Source of the DNA: Bacteroidia bacterium
Lineage (GTDB): Bacteria; Bacteroidota; Bacteroidia; Bacteroidales; CAJPTX01
Assembly (NCBI GenBank): GCA_905373475.1
Contig: CAJPTC010000036.1
Location: 1 to 26,241, forward strand
Direction of reading: 5' to 3'
Length of the DNA: 26,241 bases
In this document: in pieces, positions 1 through 6,685 of the stretch
How the letters are laid out: every line of letters begins with the position of its first letter
Numbering within the stretch: position 1 is the stretch's first letter
Position numbers and translations under genes: made by a program
The notes under the pieces: model-generated
The model's input: only the letters and a program-made list of their open reading frames with translations
What the model was told of the DNA's origin: nothing
Database searches by the model: none

Positions 1-89
1 TTACTCTCTCATCGCCGTGCCTCAAAAACCGCTCGTGTACGAAATATTACCCCTCGCGCTAACCCCTCGCCCTCTCTCGAACACGGTTA

Positions 90-97
90 CAAAGGTA
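90..97 (-). promoter_or_regulatory. Bacteroidetes-type -7 box pointing out of the window
   Basis: The minus strand reads TACCTTTG here, an exact match to the TAnnTTTG -7 element of the Bacteroidetes primary sigma factor. A TTTG about 20 bases further upstream (minus strand, near 118-121) fits the -33 element. Transcription would run left, off the window. No convincing start codon lies between the box and the window edge: the only ATG (12-10) is followed after two codons by a stop. The target therefore lies further left. Confidence 0.5.
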
Positions 98-121
98 TAC
101 GCCTTTTTTCATTCCACCAAA

Positions 122-524
122 TGCTATCCCCAATTATTTTTCAAGTATCCTACCCTATTTTTACGCAAAGCTCTGTAAATCCGATGATTATATATCAAAA
201 AAAAATTCGCCTTACACGATCTTTTTTCTCTCTGACTAACCATTTGCTCCATTTCTGAGACCAAAAAGAGGGGCGAATAACACAGATTTTGTGCAAAAAG
301 AAAAGGCAAAATGCAGAGAAAGGGAGATACCGTACAGCAATATTTTTGATCTACGTTGATTTACAGACCTAAATCGGATAAAACGTTTGCAAAATGACGG
401 TGTTACGAGAAGATAATCTATTTACTGAACAGACGCAGGTATCGGAAAACTGCTTTCTCGCCCAAATGGATTTATGCATTAGTTAGGATTAACTTCGTAC
501 ACTTATCAACAGATGTCGAAAACG
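122..524. other. gene-free stretch, nothing recognised
   Basis: No open frame here looks like a protein. The only 61-codon frame (124-309, minus) has low-complexity composition and no ribosome binding site. I see no tRNA, clear repeat array or IS end. The stretch is AT-rich and may be the upstream region of the transcript leaving the window to the left. Confidence 0.5.
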
Positions 525-580
525 AAAAAACTCGCACCACACAAGGAAGCCAATTGCCTCTGTGTGGCGCGAGTTTTTTT
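525..580. terminator. bidirectional intrinsic terminator
   Basis: A near-perfect hairpin has arms CTCGCACCACACAAGG (531-546) and CCTCTGTGTGGCGCGAG (557-573). It is flanked by AAAAAA on the left and TTTTTTT on the right, so it can terminate transcription in either direction. On the minus strand it sits about 70 bases after the stop of the small acidic protein gene and is the natural end of that transcript. Confidence 0.8.
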
Positions 581-642
581 AGCATTTGGTTAACGTCCAA
601 AACAGACGTTACCTTAGATTAGAGGTACTGGGAATCCGTGCT

Positions 643-837
643 TTAAATATCAAAATCATCGCTACACCAATTCTCGTATTCCCAATTTCCAAAATCATCC
701 CAATCAAATCCGTCCTCCCCAGAAATTAGGTCGTCCCAGTCGTCAGGTCGTTCATCATAACCTCTTGATTGCCAGTAAGCGTCGTGGTTCGGATTTAGCT
801 GATTCGCATGATTATCTAATTCATCCTTTGAGTTCAT
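643..837 (-). CDS. small acidic protein of unknown function (64 aa)
   Basis: This is a 64-residue protein I cannot assign. The N-terminal half is polar and reads NHANQLNPNHDAYWQSRGY; the C-terminal half is strongly acidic and aromatic, with a run of D/E, W, F and Y residues (DDWDD, FDWDDFGNWEY). It has no signal peptide or membrane segment and only one cysteine, so it is probably cytoplasmic. My impression is that the NPN-x-AYW-SRGY segment recurs in small Bacteroidetes proteins, but I cannot verify that. The gene is monocistronic: it is followed by a strong hairpin terminator and preceded by a 63-base gap to the next gene. The composition would suit a nucleic-acid mimic or a partner-binding protein, which is speculation. 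Confidence 0.6.
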   Translation of the reverse strand: MNSKDELDNHANQLNPNHDAYWQSRGYDERPDDWDDLISGEDGFDWDDFGNWEYENWCSDDFDI

Positions 838-900
838 TTCTGTTGTGTTTTTGTGAAACCTAAAAACGTAGCTTACAAAGCCGCTGATCGCAATACACCA

Positions 901-2433
901 TTACAGCTTTACTACCTTCTCTGTTTTCTCTTTACCACCCTCCGTTACAAGTCTTAAAAAGTATACACCCGCAGGTAACACTTCAGTATCAATCACAGTC
1001 ACTTCGTTTTCAAGTAGACCTTTGCGTACTGTTATTCCACTAGCATTTAGCAACTCATACTTCGTATTCTGTAACACCTTGAATGTAATACATAGCTGAT
1101 AAGCAAATGGATTGGGTGTAATTACTAAACTGGCGAAAGGCGCATCAGCAACTTCTGTTCCTGGATTTGGCTTCGCACCTTTAGGAATCACGGTTACCTC
1201 GCATTCAGCATACTTATCCCCTTTGTCGACACTTGTTGCTACAATCTTACATTTACCTGCCTGCACGGCCACCACACCACCTGCTTGTGAAACGATAGCC
1301 ACTTTCGCATCGGTTGTACTCCATCGCAAACCCTGCTCTGTAGCATTAGCAGGCAATACCTTCCCAGATAGTGTTAGTTTATCGCCCTCATTAATGGTCG
1401 CTTTTTCTGGGGCAACCACTACCGATGTCACGGCTATGTATTCGTCTGCTTTTCCTTTTACAGTAATATTGCAGACGGCTTGCTTATCGCTCCCCTCCTC
1501 AAGACTTTTCGCTATAATTTGGCACTTCCCCTTTTGCAATGCTTTTACTTTGCCTGCTTGCGTAACAGTTGCAATAGTTGGATCAGAAGAACTCCAAGCA
1601 ATACCCTGTTCCGTAGCGTTGTCTGGCTGCACTTTTGCTGTAAGCGTTATCTCTTCCTCCTCTTTTAACGTAGCTTCTGTGGGTGTAAGTGTTAGCCCAG
1701 TTACAGGCACAACACTCATAGGTTCTATTACTATGTCGCCTTTTACAACCTGTTCTTTGCCATCAATAATCGCAACAATACATCCCTTACTGATATCGAA
1801 TTTTGCTCCCTTCGGTTTAGTAATAACACATCCTCTTAATCTTAGAACTGCAACGTTACCAAACGATGGTTTCTTGTTGTTACCAGAAATTCTAATTCTC
1901 GCATCTTCCACAATAACACTCCTTCCTGAGCCGCTGTAAAAATTATCGCCAAACGAGGAGCTTGTACTCTCAGTAATAATGGTGCAAGTGCGTATGGTAC
2001 AAACATTACTTATATTTAATGTACTCGTCCCTCCATAAAATGTATCATTGCAGATTAATGTTAATTCATCTGCTAAAGATGCTCCCATTATAGTTGTTGC
2101 CCTACTGAGTTCAATAGTACTAGAACTCCCAGCTGTAATACTACATTTCCCTTTCACTATAATTTTCAGACCATTGATTGCACTCCGAATACCTCTATAG
2201 CTGTTAGTACTAATCACCGCATTATCTAGTGTTAGCTCTTTTTTAGCAGGATCATACGAAACCTTTCCCTCTATCAGAGCATCGTCGGTGAAATTCTCCC
2301 GGTTTTTAGAGGTTATCTCTTCACCTGCTACCCAAAGCTCATATTTTTCCACCTCTTGCGCCTGAACTGGCAGCACAAAACTGAAAAAGGTTAGCGCAAA
2401 TAGCGCTAGTAAACTGTTAATTCGTCTTGTCAT
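901..2433 (-). CDS. secreted Big_2-domain protein with type IX secretion sorting domain
   Basis: This is a 510-residue exported protein. The start at 2433 was chosen over an upstream ATG at 2490 because a clear AAAGGTGA ribosome binding site precedes it and the protein then begins with a normal signal peptide (charged TRR, hydrophobic core, cleavage after PVQA, about residue 25). Residues ~27-235 form a repetitive beta-rich region opening with the YELWVAGEEIT motif seen in Bacteroidetes surface proteins. Two bacterial Ig-like group 2 domains follow (about 242-326 and 333-416); they resemble each other closely (both contain ATEQG and a QAG...GKC segment). The last ~78 residues look like a type A C-terminal sorting domain (ITPNPF..., LPAGVYFLRL..., KTEKVVKL), which directs T9SS export and surface attachment. 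The ligand is unknown; adhesion is a guess. Confidence 0.82.
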   Translation of the reverse strand: MTRRINSLLALFALTFFSFVLPVQAQEVEKYELWVAGEEITSKNRENFTDDALIEGKVSYDPAKKELTLDNAVISTNSYRGIRSAINGLKIIVKGKCSITAGSSSTIELSRATTIMGASLADELTLICNDTFYGGTSTLNISNVCTIRTCTIITESTSSSFGDNFYSGSGRSVIVEDARIRISGNNKKPSFGNVAVLRLRGCVITKPKGAKFDISKGCIVAIIDGKEQVVKGDIVIEPMSVVPVTGLTLTPTEATLKEEEEITLTAKVQPDNATEQGIAWSSSDPTIATVTQAGKVKALQKGKCQIIAKSLEEGSDKQAVCNITVKGKADEYIAVTSVVVAPEKATINEGDKLTLSGKVLPANATEQGLRWSTTDAKVAIVSQAGGVVAVQAGKCKIVATSVDKGDKYAECEVTVIPKGAKPNPGTEVADAPFASLVITPNPFAYQLCITFKVLQNTKYELLNASGITVRKGLLENEVTVIDTEVLPAGVYFLRLVTEGGKEKTEKVVKL

Positions 2434-2462
2434 ATTCACCTTTATATTTAGTATTTCGTGTG

Positions 2463-2470
2463 CAAAGGTG
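2463..2470 (-). promoter_or_regulatory. probable -7 box of the Big_2/T9SS cargo gene
   Basis: The minus strand reads CACCTTTG, one mismatch from TAnnTTTG, with a TTG about 19 bases upstream across a T10 tract. Initiation near 2458 would give a leader of about 25 bases to the ATG at 2433, which leaves room for the AAAGGTGA binding site. Confidence 0.4.
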
Positions 2471-2685
2471 AAAAAAAAAACGTTAAACACAAGATGGTTT
2501 GATAAATTGCAAACAGAGTTTTTTCATGTTGTTTGTAGAATGCAGCGCTTGGCAAAATCCGAAGGAGAATGAACAAGATTCTAGCTAGCACCGTGTGAAC
2601 GATTAAAAGTTGTTAAAACTGAAACAACATATCCGTATACGAGATATCACCCCCATCGCGAACAGGAGACCTTGTGTTACTGCAG
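2471..2685. other. gene-free spacer between the cargo gene and queA
   Basis: The gap from 2434 to 2751 has no credible frame. It holds the cargo-gene promoter on its left and the queA terminator on its right. In between, 2634-2660 resembles a segment at 34-58 (see findings). Nothing else is recognisable. Confidence 0.5.
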
Positions 2686-2721
2686 AAACAAAAACGCCGC
2701 CTGTAGAAATACAGACGGCGT
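2686..2721 (-). terminator. intrinsic terminator after queA
   Basis: The arms ACGCCGCCTGTA and TACAGACGGCGT (2694-2721) form a 12-pair stem with one G-U pair and a 4-base loop. On the minus strand the stem is followed by a T-rich tract (TTTTTGTTT). It lies 30 bases after the queA stop and closes the long minus-strand cluster. Confidence 0.8.
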
Positions 2722-2751
2722 AACCTATTCGTTATACAACTCCTCCCCATG

Positions 2752-3801
2752 CTACAAGACAAGCATGGCATCTCCGTAAGTGCCAAAATGATATTCCTCC
2801 TTTACGGCAGTATTGTACATGTTCATCATGAGATCATAACCTGTGAACGTCCCCACGGTAATCATCAGAGAGGAACGCGGGAAATGGAAGTTTGATATGA
2901 TGCTCTTGGGCACTTGTATTTGGTATGGCGGGAAGATGAACTTGTTCGTCCAGCCGCTGGTAGCCTTCACTCGCGCATCGGTGGTTACCGAGCTCTCCAA
3001 AGTACGTATTACGGTAGTACCGACCGCACAAACATTCTTGCCCGCATCCAACGAGCCGTTTATCAGTTCCTCCGTTTCTTCGGGGATTTCAAACTGCTCA
3101 GAAGCCGCCTTATGTTTCGAGAGGTCTTCTACCTCAATCTTCTGGAAGTTGCCTAAGCCTGCATGCAACGTAATGTAGGCAATGTTAACCCCCTTGATTT
3201 CGAGACGTTTGAGCAACTCGCGGCTCATGTGCAACCCCGCAGTGGGAGCTGCGACCGCACCAACATGCTTGGCGTAAATGGTCTGATAACGTTCTTCATC
3301 GAGGTCTTCTACGTCGCGCTTTATAAAACGCGGAAGTGGCACTTGCCCCAAATCGTGCAGACGTTTTGCAAACTCTTCTTTTGTTCCGTCAAAAAGGAAG
3401 GTTATGATACGTCCCCTGCTTGTGGTGTTATCTACTACTTCTGCAACGAGCGAGTCGCCCTCGCCAAAATAGAGCTTATTGCCGATACGAATTTTGCGCG
3501 CGGGATCTACCAATACATCCCACATATGCCGTTCAGTATCTAGTTCCCGCAACAAAAAGACCTCGATCTCGGCATTGTTTTTCTCCTTAATACCGAAGAG
3601 ACGTGCGCGGAAGACCTTGGTGTTGTTCAGAACTATCGTATCTCCATCTGAGAAGTAGGATACTAAGTCCTTAAACATCTTATGCTCAATCTTTCCCGTT
3701 TTTCTATTTCCGACCATGAGGCGCGCTTCGTCGCGATAGGTCGGCGGGTATTTGGCAATAAGCTTCTCAGGTAACGTAAAATCAAACTGCGATAGTTTCA
3801 T
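2752..3801 (-). CDS. queA: S-adenosylmethionine:tRNA ribosyltransferase-isomerase QueA
   Basis: QueA transfers and isomerises the ribosyl group of S-adenosylmethionine onto preQ1 in the wobble base of tRNAs with GUN anticodons, giving epoxyqueuosine. The 349-residue length is normal. Family signatures are present: the N-terminus MKLSQFDFTLPEKLIAKYP, the segment DTIVLNNTKVFRARLFG, and the C-terminal HVGAVAAPTAGLHMS and FIFPPYQIQ blocks. The gene is last in the minus-strand cluster, 18 bases after truB, and is followed by an intrinsic terminator. It probably shares the upstream promoter, since the truB-queA gap is too short for a convincing separate one. QueF, which makes preQ1, is encoded on the other strand at 21674-22462. 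Substrate and reaction come from family knowledge. Confidence 0.96.
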   Translation of the reverse strand: MKLSQFDFTLPEKLIAKYPPTYRDEARLMVGNRKTGKIEHKMFKDLVSYFSDGDTIVLNNTKVFRARLFGIKEKNNAEIEVFLLRELDTERHMWDVLVDPARKIRIGNKLYFGEGDSLVAEVVDNTTSRGRIITFLFDGTKEEFAKRLHDLGQVPLPRFIKRDVEDLDEERYQTIYAKHVGAVAAPTAGLHMSRELLKRLEIKGVNIAYITLHAGLGNFQKIEVEDLSKHKAASEQFEIPEETEELINGSLDAGKNVCAVGTTVIRTLESSVTTDARVKATSGWTNKFIFPPYQIQVPKSIISNFHFPRSSLMITVGTFTGYDLMMNMYNTAVKEEYHFGTYGDAMLVL

Positions 3802-3819
3802 GTATTTATTGCGTAAAAT

Positions 3820-4563
3820 TTAATTTTCAACGGAAAACGGTAGATTTTTCTCAGCCGTCATATCTAGGAACTTTTCAAGTGTCTCTAATGTTACTGCGTC
3901 TCGTATCTCGTAGCTTCCGCTGCGCGTTCTCCGCAGTGCGGCAAGATGCGCACCACTTCCGAGCAATTGCCCCAAATCGCGTGCCAAAGCGCGTATATAT
4001 GTTCCCTTAGAGCATGCAATTCGCGCCCTAAGCTCGTTCCCATTCCTTTCCAAGACCTCAAATTCGCGTACCGTAATTTCTACTGGCGGCAAATCGTCTT
4101 CTGCACCTTTACGTGCTAACTTATAGGCTCTTTTGCCATTGACACGCTTTGCCGAAAAGATCGGTGGTTTTTGCAATATCGTTCCAGTTAGGGTATTTAT
4201 TGCGTTACGTATCAACTCATCGGAGATGTGCTCAGTTGGAAATGTGGCATCTACCTCGGTTTCCATATCGTAAGAAGGGGTAGTTGCACCTAACGAAAAT
4301 GTGGTTTCATACTCCTTGTCTTCTCCCGTTAGCGCCATCGCCTCTCGCGTTTTTTTACCCACACAGAGCACCATGAGTCCCGTAGCAAGAGGATCTAGCG
4401 TGCCCGCATGCCCCACTTTTATTTTGGGGATTCCAAAATATTTGCGTAGCAATATGCGTACCTTGGCAACGACGTCATTTGACGTCCAGCCGAGAGGCTT
4501 ATCTATCAAAAGAATAGTACCCTCTGCAAGTAGGCTCTCTCTGGTAAAAAGAAGCTGGGGCAT
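3820..4563 (-). CDS. truB: tRNA pseudouridine(55) synthase TruB
   Basis: TruB isomerises uridine 55 in the T-loop of nearly all tRNAs to pseudouridine. The 247-residue protein carries the motif HAGTLDPLATG with the catalytic aspartate at about residue 57, the N-terminal LLIDKPLGWTSNDVV block and the later KGTYIRALARDLG motif. The length is slightly short but normal for Bacteroidetes members, which lack a long C-terminal PUA extension. It lies between uppP (85-base gap) and queA (18-base gap) on the same strand, so two tRNA-modification genes are probably co-transcribed. Confidence 0.96.
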   Translation of the reverse strand: MPQLLFTRESLLAEGTILLIDKPLGWTSNDVVAKVRILLRKYFGIPKIKVGHAGTLDPLATGLMVLCVGKKTREAMALTGEDKEYETTFSLGATTPSYDMETEVDATFPTEHISDELIRNAINTLTGTILQKPPIFSAKRVNGKRAYKLARKGAEDDLPPVEITVREFEVLERNGNELRARIACSKGTYIRALARDLGQLLGSGAHLAALRRTRSGSYEIRDAVTLETLEKFLDMTAEKNLPFSVEN

Positions 4564-4648
4564 AAATTCTGTCCGAGAAGGAATTTTATAAAAGCAGCGA
4601 ACTAGAGAATAAAATACAAGGTTGTAGGAACGCAGCGCTACACGCTAT

Positions 4649-5449
4649 TTATGCGTTGAGAAAAGCCGCCACGATAGCCACCGCACCAACTAATGCACAG
4701 TATAGAGCAAACCAAACAAGACGTCCTCTCCTTACCAGCGAGAGCATCCAACGACAAGCGAGATAGCCCGTAGCAAATGCGGTAAGCACTCCCGCCCAAA
4801 AGGGTAAAGTGGCAAGCATGGCAGACGACAAATCGCCCGAAAGGACTTCCAGTAGGTTCATGCCAATAATAGGGGGAAGCACCATGAGAAAAGAGAATCG
4901 CGCTGCGTTAGGGCGATCTAGTCCCATCAAAATGCCTGTAGCAATGGTAGCTCCGCTGCGCGACAAACCAGGAAGCACGGCGACTGCTTGTGCAATACCC
5001 ATGCCGAGTGAGGTAGAATACGTTGGCTGGTGGCGTATTCGCGCCATCTTAACAGGACGATTGGTTAGCGTAAGTAGAAATGCGGTGAGGAGCAACATTG
5101 CCCCCACCAAGAGCAAATTGCCCGTGAAAAGTGCTTCCAATTGGTCTTTGAAAAGAAAGCCAACAATGGCAACTGGGATCATCGAAATGACAATTTTGAG
5201 CACATACTCTGTTTCCCAATTCCATCGGAAGGCAAAAAGCCCGCGAATAAGTTGCCAAATCTCGCTCCAGAGGGCTACTATGGTACTCAGGACGGTAGCT
5301 CCATGCAGGGCGACGGTAAAAGTCAGATTATCGTCGCCACTTATGCCCAATAGCACCCTACCTAGCTCGAGATGCCCACTGCTACTGATGGGTAGGAACT
5401 CTGTTAACCCCTGAATTAAGCCCAACAATATAGCTTGCCATGTTTCCAT
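4649..5449 (-). CDS. uppP: undecaprenyl-diphosphatase (BacA/UppP family)
   Basis: This membrane enzyme dephosphorylates undecaprenyl diphosphate to recycle the lipid carrier for peptidoglycan and surface polysaccharides, and confers bacitracin tolerance. The 266-residue sequence has the two family signatures: GLTEFLPISSSGH near the N-terminus (catalytic glutamate ~17) and PGLSRSGATIATG at about 160-172 (arginine ~164). Multiple hydrophobic segments match the usual polytopic topology. It lies 11 bases downstream of the DUF3098 gene, in a cluster with FtsX, which fits a role in envelope growth. Confidence 0.96.
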   Translation of the reverse strand: METWQAILLGLIQGLTEFLPISSSGHLELGRVLLGISGDDNLTFTVALHGATVLSTIVALWSEIWQLIRGLFAFRWNWETEYVLKIVISMIPVAIVGFLFKDQLEALFTGNLLLVGAMLLLTAFLLTLTNRPVKMARIRHQPTYSTSLGMGIAQAVAVLPGLSRSGATIATGILMGLDRPNAARFSFLMVLPPIIGMNLLEVLSGDLSSAMLATLPFWAGVLTAFATGYLACRWMLSLVRRGRLVWFALYCALVGAVAIVAAFLNA

Positions 5450-5460
5450 GCTCGCGCCGT

Positions 5461-5745
5461 CTATTGCTTACTATCCGAAGATTTGGATCGTTTGCCTCGA
5501 TACATAATGGCAAAGATCTCGAACAAGAAACCTCCCAGCACCAACATGGGAGCAAGAGTAATTCGTCGGAAGCTAAAAATCTCAGGATTAAACCCAGTGG
5601 GGTCTTCTGCTTTGCCACCACTCATCAGGATAAAGCCCAAGACGATAATGACAAAACCGACTGCTAATAGCTTATAATTGAGACGCGTTAGCGGGAATTT
5701 ACCGTCATTCGCGCTACGCTCCATATCCTTTTTTTCTTCAGCCAT
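5461..5745 (-). CDS. DUF3098 family small membrane protein
   Basis: This 94-residue protein has a charged N-terminus, two predicted membrane segments (about residues 25-41 and 65-82) and a short basic tail. Between the helices it carries GFNPEIFSFRRITLAP, the conserved core of DUF3098, a Bacteroidetes family found next to FtsX and undecaprenyl-diphosphatase. The internal start at 5745 (MAEEKKD) was preferred to the ATG at 5799, because the extra 18 residues are not membrane-like and the shorter form matches family length. Its function is unknown; its constant position between ftsX and uppP suggests a part in envelope assembly. Confidence 0.85.
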   Translation of the reverse strand: MAEEKKDMERSANDGKFPLTRLNYKLLAVGFVIIVLGFILMSGGKAEDPTGFNPEIFSFRRITLAPMLVLGGFLFEIFAIMYRGKRSKSSDSKQ

Positions 5746-5806
5746 TGTTAAATGTTTTTTTCGTTCCGACACTCTGAGGGACAATGTAAGCAACCGCAAA
5801 GACAGA

Positions 5807-6685
5807 CTAGTAGTACAAGTCTCCTTCTGCTAAACGAAGATACTTCCCCACTGCAAAATAAGTGGTTGCCAGATTTATTGCCACCCCAACTAGCAGCACA
5901 AAGATACTCACCAAAGCTAAGACTCCGTACTGACGGAGATTTACTAACGCATAAAAGTCGTCTTGCACAAGCCAAATACTGAGCAACAGGAGCGCCACAG
6001 CAAGTAACGCCGAATAAAAACCGTGACGCACTGCGCGTAGCAGGAATGGGCGTTGTATAAACGCTGCAGTAGCTCCTACAAGTTGCATGGTTTTGATTAT
6101 GAAACGGCGTGCATAGATGGAGATCCGTATGGTATTATTGATCAGCACAAGGGCAATGAAACTCATTACGAGGCTGAAAGCGAGTATAAGTCCGCTTAAT
6201 TTGTGCACATTGGTGTTGACCAGATCTACCAAATCGGGCTCGTAGTGCACCTCGGTCACTTGGGGCGCATTGATGAGTGCTGCACTGATGGCTTGTAAGC
6301 TATCATTGTTCGTCCATTCTGCATGGAGCTTAAGCTCAATAGAAGGGGAAAGAGGGTTGTATTTCAGGAGCGCCAAGAAGTCTTCTCCCAACGCCGCTTT
6401 TAGTTCCTCTGCAGCACGCTCCTTGCTGATAAATTCAGACTCCTTTACGTAGGGAGAAGCATCTAGTGTCTTACGGAGGAATTCGGCATCTGCATTTCGG
6501 ACATCCTCGCGGAGTACTACCGAGAAACTCAGATTTTCTTTCACGTAGGTAGAGAGCCGGTCTACGTTGATTAGCAACAGACCTAGCAACCCCAAGGCAT
6601 AGAGCACGAAGGTGGTACTGATTACTGACGAAATAAAACTACTTCGCATCCGCCATACGGCACGCTGCGTACTATCGTTCGCCAT
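5807..6685 (-). CDS. ftsX: cell division protein FtsX (permease-like)
   Basis: FtsX is the membrane partner of the ATPase FtsE and, in other bacteria, activates septal peptidoglycan hydrolases. The 292-residue protein has the expected order: a short cytoplasmic N-terminus, a first membrane helix (~residues 17-40), a periplasmic domain (NLSFSVVLREDV... through PQVTEVHYEPDLVD), and three C-terminal membrane segments in the FtsX permease region. ftsE is not next to it, which I understand to be common in this phylum. The start overlaps the end of the YfhO-type gene by 14 bases, implying translational coupling. Confidence 0.92.
   Translation of the reverse strand: MANDSTQRAVWRMRSSFISSVISTTFVLYALGLLGLLLINVDRLSTYVKENLSFSVVLREDVRNADAEFLRKTLDASPYVKESEFISKERAAEELKAALGEDFLALLKYNPLSPSIELKLHAEWTNNDSLQAISAALINAPQVTEVHYEPDLVDLVNTNVHKLSGLILAFSLVMSFIALVLINNTIRISIYARRFIIKTMQLVGATAAFIQRPFLLRAVRHGFYSALLAVALLLLSIWLVQDDFYALVNLRQYGVLALVSIFVLLVGVAINLATTYFAVGKYLRLAEGDLYY

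Noticed and set aside
124..309. 61-codon minus-strand frame in the left gene-free region
   Set aside because: No binding site, no promoter close by and no resemblance to a protein family.
1112..1939. 275-codon plus-strand frame opposite the Big_2 protein gene
   Set aside because: It is the antisense shadow of a gene with a signal peptide, ribosome binding site and recognisable domains; its own translation shows no domain.
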